NCBI GenBank assembly: GCA_023134935.1
Contig: JAGLUD010000114.1
Coordinates: forward strand, 1-6,452
Source of the DNA: Paracoccaceae bacterium
Lineage (GTDB): Bacteria; Pseudomonadota; Alphaproteobacteria; Rhodobacterales; Rhodobacteraceae
Length of the DNA stretch: 6,452 nucleotides
Direction: 5' to 3'
Made by a program: the position numbers and the translations under genes. Shown here piece by piece: positions 1 to 4,596 of the stretch. How positions within the stretch are numbered: the stretch's first letter is position 1; each line of letters opens with the position of its first letter. The notes beneath the pieces are model-generated. The model was not told the origin of the DNA. It made no database searches and saw only the letters and a program-made list of their open reading frames with translations.

Positions 1-308
1 GCCCAATCGACTTGAATTTCGTCGTTACCCGCATAGCGCGCAGCTACTTTATTGGCTTGTGAGCGGCTGATTGTCATTAATGGAGATTCATCCAGATCGG
101 TGTTCCATATCTTGGCGTAGGCGCGGCCGCTTGTCTTTGGGCGACGTGTAAGGATTATCCCGTTGAAAATTAGCCACCAGACGGGGCCTTTTGCCTCGAT
201 TACGCGGGGGTCCGAAAGGAATTCCTTAAGATATTTCCGCATCGGCCAATAGGTTGTCGCCTCGGGTGTCCCGAGGTTAACAAGGAGGATTCCTACTTTA
301 TTAACCAT
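1..308 (-). CDS. hemH: Ferrochelatase HemH, N-terminal part (cut by the left window edge)
   Basis: Ferrochelatase inserts ferrous iron into the porphyrin ring in the last step of heme synthesis. Translating the minus strand from the ATG at 308-306 gives 102 uninterrupted codons. They contain the family's N-terminal signature: a hydrophobic strand ending in VNLGTPE at residues 9-15, then YWPMRKYLKEFLSDPRVIE at 20-38, and a stretch with RRPKTSG, Y-x-K-IW and ESPL followed by an S-R-x-Q-A segment. This matches the start of bacterial HemH as I know it. The catalytic histidine and glutamate would lie outside the window. The start codon is 3 bases after the stop of the FNR-type regulator, so the two are almost certainly co-transcribed. 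An in-frame GTG directly before the ATG is an alternative start. A heme-synthesis gene beside a regulator and a heme-rich respiratory operon fits a supply role. Whether this is the only hemH of the genome or an extra copy cannot be seen. Confidence 0.93.
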   Translation of the reverse strand, partial: MVNKVGILLVNLGTPEATTYWPMRKYLKEFLSDPRVIEAKGPVWWLIFNGIILTRRPKTSGRAYAKIWNTDLDESPLMTISRSQANKVAARYAGNDEIQVDW

Positions 309-311
309 CAC

Positions 312-1094
312 TTAAGCGAAACTTATGATTTTCATGTCGGGATTTTCAAGCTTGACATTCTCTTCGACGGAGCGGTCTCCGTTGGCAATTCGCCGCAATG
401 CAGGGATGTTCTTGATCACAATGGTGGTCAGTGTTTCAAGCTCGATTATGCCTTTGCTTTCTAGTTCGCGAAAGCAGCGACTGACGGTTTCGGGTTGCAT
501 TCCGATGTACTCTGCAAGGTCGAGACGCCGGATCGGTATGCTAACAATCGAGCTGGATTTATCGTTGGCGCCTTCATGATGCCGACATTCGAAAATGAAC
601 GACGCAAGTTTTTCCAAAGCCTGCTTCTTGGCGAGATCCACCGAATGTTCGATTGCCCGGAATGTTTGTTCGCGAAGGTTGTCCCAAATCACTTGGTGCG
701 CATCTGGGTTTGCCTTGACAACTTTCTCAAAAATGGACGGAGACAGGCGGCAAACTCTCGCCTTTCCCAAAGCGATCAGGTTGCCACGCTTTCGGTCCGA
801 AATGCTGCGAAGGTCTATGATATCACCACGCATGAACAGTGCAGCGATGGTTTTTCGACCGTCCTGCATAATATGTTGAAGGCTTAACACACCCGATTCA
901 ACAGCAACTACCGGCCATTGCGCCAATGATTCATCCGAAAACGAGTCACCGCGTTTCAATTTGGCTGATCTCGACTCCCGGTTTAAGTTCACAAGCTCGA
1001 TTGGTGACAATTGTGCGCAAAAATTGTCTGATTCAAAATATAGTGAACATTGCTTGCATCTAAGAGGGGTCTCGATTGCCATATTGCGTTCCAT
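312..1094 (-). CDS. fnr: FNR-type oxygen-sensing transcription regulator (Crp/Fnr family)
   Basis: A 260-residue Crp/Fnr-family regulator. The N-terminus carries Cys13-x2-Cys16-x9-Cys26, and Cys115 lies in RVCRLS near the end of the sensor domain. This is the four-cysteine layout that binds an oxygen-labile [4Fe-4S] cluster in FNR. Residues about 30-120 form the cyclic-nucleotide-type beta barrel, about 130-170 the dimerisation helix, and about 189-215 the helix-turn-helix. The recognition helix reads ETVSRCFRELE, with Glu202, Ser205 and Arg206 at the positions that read TTGAT half-sites in FNR. Boxes of that type lie at 1180 and 1595. Extra cysteines (170, 207) and a polar tail of about 28 residues after the DNA-binding domain are present. 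The start is uncertain: Met5 (ATG at 1082-1080) has a better ribosome site (GGAA six bases upstream) and would give 256 residues. The gene is divergent from the cytochrome operon and lies directly upstream of hemH. An FnrL-like role in low-oxygen gene activation is inferred. Confidence 0.92.
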   Translation of the reverse strand: MERNMAIETPLRCKQCSLYFESDNFCAQLSPIELVNLNRESRSAKLKRGDSFSDESLAQWPVVAVESGVLSLQHIMQDGRKTIAALFMRGDIIDLRSISDRKRGNLIALGKARVCRLSPSIFEKVVKANPDAHQVIWDNLREQTFRAIEHSVDLAKKQALEKLASFIFECRHHEGANDKSSSIVSIPIRRLDLAEYIGMQPETVSRCFRELESKGIIELETLTTIVIKNIPALRRIANGDRSVEENVKLENPDMKIISFA

Positions 1095-1108
1095 GTTGAG
1101 TCTTTTTT

Positions 1109-1138
1109 ATTGTCGGTCATATTGATGTCAGCGATCAA
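1109..1138 (-). promoter_or_regulatory. Possible sigma-70-type promoter of the fnr-hemH unit
   Basis: Read on the minus strand, TTGATC (1138-1133) resembles a -35 element (4 of 6). After an 18-base spacer, GACAAT (1114-1109) resembles a -10 element (4 of 6). Transcription would begin near 1102, leaving only about 8 bases before the first ATG but about 20 before the ATG at 1082, which mildly favours that later start. The match is weak and made by eye. Confidence 0.3.
1122..1138. repeat. Inverted repeat TTGAT-N7-ATCAA, FNR-like half-sites with non-standard spacing
   Basis: The two half-sites TTGAT (1122-1126) and ATCAA (1134-1138) form an exact inverted repeat, but they are seven bases apart instead of the four that an FNR dimer expects. 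The repeat overlaps the proposed -35 element and spacer of the fnr promoter. It could be an autoregulatory site, or just chance in an AT-rich region. Confidence 0.3.
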
Positions 1139-1179
1139 CTTGTTAGCGTCCTAAAATAAGAGTTCGAAGTAAATGTAAT

Positions 1180-1193
1180 ATGATCTATATCAA
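1180..1193. promoter_or_regulatory. FNR box, near-perfect (ATGAT-CTAT-ATCAA)
   Basis: The site matches the FNR consensus TTGAT-N4-ATCAA at nine of ten defined positions. It lies in the divergent region between the FNR-type regulator and the 100-residue membrane protein gene. If it sits at the usual activator position (centre at -41.5), transcription to the right would start near 1228, a short distance before the ATG at 1256. The regulator encoded next door has the recognition residues for this sequence. It could act on either or both of the divergent genes. Confidence 0.7.
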
Positions 1194-1213
1194 TCATTGT
1201 TTCGATTGTGTCC

Positions 1214-1219
1214 TATATC
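1214..1219 (+). promoter_or_regulatory. Possible -10 element (TATATC) downstream of the FNR box
   Basis: TATATC matches the TATAAT consensus at four of six positions. It starts 20 bases after the end of the FNR box, within two bases of the position expected for a class II FNR-activated promoter. It predicts a transcript starting near 1226-1228, which would exclude the GTG at 1208 as the translation start. Confidence 0.4.
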
Positions 1220-1255
1220 ACGGCATTTAGCCTTACGTTATCTGCAGGGATCAGG

Positions 1256-1558
1256 ATGAATCGAATATTAGTTGTATTTGTAGTTACAGCCGCCCTTATG
1301 CTGTTCATATTTGATAGTGCGGATTGGTATGCATCCAACGCCGCACTGCCTCGCTATTGTGAAAAACCGGAAGAAACGGTTGCCATCGTTCACGAAATAT
1401 TAACGAGCCCCACCCCATCGGAGGGGAAGGAAAAGCGACCCTATATAGTTGCGGCAAAACTGATATTTTTGGTGCCGCAGTTGGAAGGGGAGCCGCTCGA
1501 CGATTATCTGTATCGATTGCGGCGAAAAATTTCTGAAGTTTGTGGTGTGAAATACTGA
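1256..1558 (+). CDS. Small membrane-anchored protein of unknown function (100 residues)
   Basis: I do not recognise a named family. The protein starts with one hydrophobic helix (residues about 4-19) after a short basic N-terminus, so it is probably a membrane anchor or uncleaved signal with the rest in the periplasm. The soluble part has a segment around LPRYCEKPEE (31-40), a helical stretch, RPYIVAAKLIFLVP (61-74), and a charged C-terminal helix. Cysteines are at 35 and 96. The ATG at 1256 was chosen because AGGGA (1246-1250) lies five bases upstream and the likely promoter starts transcription after 1208; a GTG at 1208 in the same frame would add 16 residues. The FNR box at 1180-1193 suggests induction at low oxygen. 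The gene is separated from the following operon by about 118 bases holding a second FNR box, so it is probably its own unit that may read through. A role with the neighbouring cytochromes is only a guess from position. Confidence 0.72.
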   Translation: MNRILVVFVVTAALMLFIFDSADWYASNAALPRYCEKPEETVAIVHEILTSPTPSEGKEKRPYIVAAKLIFLVPQLEGEPLDDYLYRLRRKISEVCGVKY

Positions 1559-1594
1559 AATATGCCTCAAACATTCGACATGTTTTTCCAAATC

Positions 1595-1608
1595 TTGATG
1601 TCCATCAA
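1595..1608. promoter_or_regulatory. Perfect FNR box (TTGAT-GTCC-ATCAA) before the oxidase-cytochrome operon
   Basis: All ten defined positions of the FNR consensus TTGAT-N4-ATCAA are present. The site lies 68 bases before the first small gene of the plus-strand operon, which suits an activator site. With the centre at -41.5, the start of transcription would be near 1643. No clean -10 hexamer is visible there: TATGTT at 1626-1631 is about five bases too close, and TGTGTC at 1631-1636 is poor. This would make the promoter strongly dependent on the activator. The FNR-type regulator at 312-1094 is the obvious candidate to bind it. Confidence 0.82.
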
Positions 1609-1676
1609 TTACCCGCACCGCCAGATATGTTGTGTCAATCCGAACGCTAGTTCGCGAATGCAATCAAGGAACAGAT

Positions 1677-1808
1677 ATGACACCTAAGGAAAAATCGCCA
1701 GAGAGTACCGGTTTGGGAAAGTTGGTATTCTGGCTGACATTCGTGGCGATGATGGTCTTTTTCTGGTGGCTGCTGATCTACGATCACGGCGTTATTTCAA
1801 TACACTAA
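1677..1808 (+). CDS. Tiny single-helix membrane protein (43 residues), first gene of the oxidase operon
   Basis: The ATG at 1677 follows AAGGA (1666-1670) by six bases, a good ribosome site. The product has a polar, lysine-containing N-terminus (residues 1-15), one hydrophobic helix rich in Phe and Trp (about 16-35, with WW at 30-31), and a short tail ending in a histidine. The positive-inside rule puts the N-terminus in the cytoplasm. I recognise no family. Small one-helix subunits are common in terminal oxidases (CydX in bd oxidases, CcoQ in cbb3). The position 32 bases before another such gene, and shortly before a bd-superfamily subunit, suggests a structural or assembly role in that complex. 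The good ribosome site and operon position argue that it is real despite its size. Confidence 0.68.
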   Translation: MTPKEKSPESTGLGKLVFWLTFVAMMVFFWWLLIYDHGVISIH

Positions 1809-1840
1809 ACGACGCGTAAAAACGTGCGAGAGGGAAATCT

Positions 1841-1969
1841 ATGCTGGGAAACAAATGGGTAGTGTTTGTGGTGGCTCTAGTTGTCTGGGCCGCTTTTTTC
1901 TATTCGATGGACAAGTTTATCATGGAATATCAAGGCCTGCCTGTCGGCGCCGATATGATGCCGGTTTAG
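1841..1969 (+). CDS. Tiny single-helix membrane protein (42 residues), second gene of the oxidase operon
   Basis: The ATG at 1841 follows GAGGG (1830-1834) by six bases. The protein has a very short N-terminus with Lys5, one hydrophobic helix (about 6-22) and a roughly 20-residue tail, probably periplasmic, with a Q-G-L-P-V-G segment and ending in M-M-P-V. The stop is 14 bases before the bd-type oxidase gene, so the genes are surely co-transcribed. It is unrelated by eye to the 43-residue protein before it except for the one-helix design. A small oxidase subunit comparable in role to CydX is the best guess. The family is not recognised. Confidence 0.68.
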   Translation: MLGNKWVVFVVALVVWAAFFYSMDKFIMEYQGLPVGADMMPV

Positions 1970-1983
1970 GTGAGGATTAGATC

Positions 1984-3753
1984 ATGAAACATTCACAAAC
2001 TCTTGCTGCCACGGCGGCGCTGGCTGCCATTGCTTTTATTCTTCCGGAAATTGCGATGGCTTCGGGCGAAGAAGTTGTAAGCATCCTTGAGGGTGCTCCG
2101 AAACCTTCGCGCGGTGACTATCCTGTTATTGCAGGCATAAGTGCCCGGACGATCGCGTGGAGCCTGGCGCAAATGCACTTGTTCCTTGCGGCCTTCGTTC
2201 TGGCGGTCCCGCTGTTCGCGATTAGCACCGAGATGATGGGCGTCATCACCAAGGATGACCGCTACGACACCATGTCTCGCGAGTTTATGAAGATAACAAT
2301 GGCGGCCTATTCGCTGACCGCGCTTGTTGGCGGTGGTCTGCTGCTAGCGCTGTTGGTGTTTTACCCGCATTTGATGGGGTACATGATCAAGGTCTTCCGG
2401 GGGCAGATGCTGATTTATGCGGCATTGTTCGGGCTGGAATCGATCACCCTATATATCTACTTTTATTCTTGGGATGCGCTTCGACGTGGTAACCGCAAGT
2501 GGTTCCATATGTCGATTGGTTTGGTCCTGAACACCGTTGGTTTGACGCTGATGTTCGTGGCGAACGCCTGGACGTCGTTCATGATGTCGCCATCTGGCGT
2601 GGATGCAGCCGGTGCAATTACCGGAACCGTTTGGGAAGCCACGCGTAACCCGCTTTGGAATCCACTGAACCTGCACCGTTTCCTTGCCAATATCGCCTAT
2701 GGTGGCGCGATTGTGGGAGGCTATGCTGCCTATATGTTCCTCGCTGAAAAACGGGCCGAGGCGAAGGCGCATTATGACTGGATGGGGTACACCTCTAATT
2801 TCATCGCGATCATCGGCTTCTTGCCGCTGCCATTCGCCGGCTATTGGTTGATGGCCGAGATTTACGCCTATTCCCAGCAGATGGGTATCACGGCGATGGG
2901 TGGCATTCTGGCGTGGCTGTTTATCATTCAGGCGGTGCTGATCGGTACGATTATGCTGGCCGCGAACTATTACCTATGGAGCGGTCTTATGCGGACCGAC
3001 CGTGGAGCCGAATACGCAAAATACGTCAAGTATATCGCTGTAGTCATCGTTGGCGGGTTCCTTGTCTGGGTCACGCCGCACTCGTTGGTGTTAACGCCGT
3101 CGGAGCTGCAAGTGCTGGGTGGGACAAACCACAAAGTGCTAGGGCCGCTCGGGATTATGCCAGCCAAGAATACGGCTGTGAACCTGATGCTGGTGATGAC
3201 GTTCCTGTCGTTCCAGATGTTCTATCGCTCCAGTCGTGTTGCTACGGTTTCGTGGGCCAAGCAGGGTAATATGGTTATCATCGCGCTTTATGTGATTGGT
3301 ATTGCCAACATCGTTGGTGCTGGCATTTACGGGTACTTCACACCGACCGTTTATAAAGTTGGGGCATCGGTTCCGCAGGTTACCACAACGCTAATGATTA
3401 TCGTTGCCTCGGTCGTTATCGATGTGTTGATGCTACGCGGTGCCAAAACTGAAAAGGTACATTGGGGTCGTATGTCTGAACGCTCGCAATATGCACTGTT
3501 TGTGCTGCCTGTGGCATTTACGTGGCTGATGGGTTTGATGGGATATATCCGCTCTAGTCTGCGTACGAATTGGCATATTTACACGATCATGAAGGATAAC
3601 TCGTCAGAGGCGTATATCCCGACGATTGGGGAGGCTGGTAATACAATTACCGCAATCACGCTCGGGTTTATGGCGATTATGGTGTTTGTGTTCTGGCTCA
3701 GTCGATTGGGGGCCACCAAACAAAGTGAACCGAAGCAGGAGGCGTCATCATGA
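1984..3753 (+). CDS. Cytochrome bd-superfamily oxidase subunit I (CydA-like), probably cytochrome c-linked
   Basis: A 589-residue, roughly 13-helix membrane protein with a signal peptide (residues 1-26, cleavage predicted after AMA). By-eye alignment to CydA of E. coli: His65 in MHLFLAAF matches heme ligand His19; FGLES with Glu152 followed by FYSWDAL matches the FFLES...FGWDRL segment holding Glu107; VANAWTSF-x3-PSG (192-204) matches VANGW-x4-P-x-G; His231 in NLHRF matches heme b558 ligand His186. Between the helices corresponding to CydA helices 6 and 7 only about 12 residues remain (293-304), so the quinol-binding Q loop is absent. Glu99 is replaced by Ile144, and no clear GRQPW motif is seen; His366 in VTPHS lies near that region. 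About four further helices (427-573) extend beyond the usual CydA end. There is no cydB in the window. GAGG (1972-1975) precedes the ATG. The four-base overlap with the next gene, a cytochrome c, supports a c-type donor. Bd-superfamily groups lacking the quinol site (OR-C, OR-N) are known; membership here is inferred. It has no heme-copper oxidase motifs. Confidence 0.82.
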   Translation: MKHSQTLAATAALAAIAFILPEIAMASGEEVVSILEGAPKPSRGDYPVIAGISARTIAWSLAQMHLFLAAFVLAVPLFAISTEMMGVITKDDRYDTMSREFMKITMAAYSLTALVGGGLLLALLVFYPHLMGYMIKVFRGQMLIYAALFGLESITLYIYFYSWDALRRGNRKWFHMSIGLVLNTVGLTLMFVANAWTSFMMSPSGVDAAGAITGTVWEATRNPLWNPLNLHRFLANIAYGGAIVGGYAAYMFLAEKRAEAKAHYDWMGYTSNFIAIIGFLPLPFAGYWLMAEIYAYSQQMGITAMGGILAWLFIIQAVLIGTIMLAANYYLWSGLMRTDRGAEYAKYVKYIAVVIVGGFLVWVTPHSLVLTPSELQVLGGTNHKVLGPLGIMPAKNTAVNLMLVMTFLSFQMFYRSSRVATVSWAKQGNMVIIALYVIGIANIVGAGIYGYFTPTVYKVGASVPQVTTTLMIIVASVVIDVLMLRGAKTEKVHWGRMSERSQYALFVLPVAFTWLMGLMGYIRSSLRTNWHIYTIMKDNSSEAYIPTIGEAGNTITAITLGFMAIMVFVFWLSRLGATKQSEPKQEASS

Positions 3754-4583
3754 CGTTCCTCAAAACCATGGGCTTCAGCATTGTTGCGATGTTTTTGTTC
3801 GCAGCGTTTTCAAATATTCTGCCGCAAGTGCAGTCCGACGCGCCTGTCGAGGAGGAGATCCCGACAGATGGCTTCGATATGGCTGGGATGATTGCATACG
3901 GCGAACGGCTGTTTACGGGGAAGGGTACTTGTACGCTTTGTCACAACGACCTAGGCCGCGCACCGGACCTTTTGGTTATGAATTTGTCCACCGCATTCAA
4001 TGACCGTCTGGCCGACCCGCGGAACGAAGGTGTTTCGGCTGGTGGTGAAGGCGCGTCTGATGTTGAGGCGTATCTTCGCGAGTCGCTGGTTGATCCGTCC
4101 GCTTATGTGGTTGAGGGCTTTGGTAAAAAGGGATCAAACGATACGATTTCACCGATGCCCGCCGTGGACGCGCCGCCAATTGAGTTGAACGAAGTTGAGC
4201 TGAACGCTGTGATTGCGTTCTTGCAAGACGGGGCAGGGTGGGACCCGACGGTTCCACTGCCAAGTGCGGAAGAAGCGGTGATCGAGGAAGAGCCTGAAGA
4301 AGTTGAAAGCGCCGAGCCGGAAACTGACCCACTCGTAGTTCTCGACAATGTCTATTGCGCTGGTTGCCATGATCTTGAAGGAAGCGAGGCTGACGTTGGC
4401 CCGAACCTTGACGATATCGGCACACGTATGACGCAAGGCGAGATCATCGAGGCGATCCTTTATCCCAATGCGATTATCGCGGATGGATACGAGGCGGACT
4501 ACATGCCCGAAGACTTCGGTGAACAAATGCACACCGTCGAGCTGATGGTGCTCGTCGATTATCTTATCAACCTGTCAAATTAA
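3750..4583 (+). CDS. Membrane-anchored diheme cytochrome c
   Basis: A 277-residue electron-transfer protein. One N-terminal hydrophobic helix (about 6-25) anchors it, or acts as an export signal, and the rest is periplasmic. Two covalent heme sites are visible: CTLCH (61-65) and CAGCH (203-207). Likely sixth ligands are Met136 in SPMPAVD and Met252 in DYMPEDFG. The two heme domains are joined by a strongly acidic linker (about 172-193, rich in Glu and Pro), probably a flexible arm. The ATG lies inside the stop codon of the oxidase gene (ATGA overlap), and AGGAGG (3737-3742) seven bases upstream gives strong, coupled translation. This position suggests that it is a subunit of the oxidase or its direct electron donor, comparable in role to CcoP or FixP of cbb3 oxidases but not similar in sequence arrangement. 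The function is inferred from context; the diheme assignment is direct. Confidence 0.9.
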   Translation: MTFLKTMGFSIVAMFLFAAFSNILPQVQSDAPVEEEIPTDGFDMAGMIAYGERLFTGKGTCTLCHNDLGRAPDLLVMNLSTAFNDRLADPRNEGVSAGGEGASDVEAYLRESLVDPSAYVVEGFGKKGSNDTISPMPAVDAPPIELNEVELNAVIAFLQDGAGWDPTVPLPSAEEAVIEEEPEEVESAEPETDPLVVLDNVYCAGCHDLEGSEADVGPNLDDIGTRMTQGEIIEAILYPNAIIADGYEADYMPEDFGEQMHTVELMVLVDYLINLSN

Positions 4584-4596
4584 GGGGAGTGCTGAC

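Noticed and set aside
325..887. Plus-strand open frames opposite the FNR-type regulator
   Set aside because: The minus-strand frame has a full Crp/Fnr domain set; the plus-strand products show no domain and overlap one another.
1208..1255. GTG at 1208 as start of the small membrane protein, adding 16 residues
   Set aside because: It has no ribosome site, lies before the predicted transcription start near 1226-1228, and would put extra residues before a normal-looking N-terminal anchor. The ATG at 1256 has AGGGA five bases upstream.
1569..1587. AAACAT-N5-ATGTTT hairpin followed by T residues as a terminator of the small gene
   Set aside because: The stem is only six base pairs, mostly A-T, and the T run partly lies within the stem. 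It is too weak to call, so read-through from the small gene into the operon remains possible.
1641..1658. CGAAC-GCTA-GTTCG hairpin and overlapping TTCGCGAA palindrome in the operon leader
   Set aside because: Both are short and could be chance. They sit near the predicted transcript start, but nothing links them to a known regulator or riboswitch.
1984..3753. Heme-copper oxidase subunit I (CcoN or NorB type)
   Set aside because: The many helices and the neighbouring cytochromes suggest it at first, but the copper-ligand histidine pair and other heme-copper motifs are absent, while the CydA-type FGLES...SWDAL and VANAW...PSG segments are present.
3997..4532. Minus-strand open frames opposite the diheme cytochrome
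   Set aside because: They have low-complexity basic or serine-rich products, overlap each other, and are antisense to a well-supported gene.
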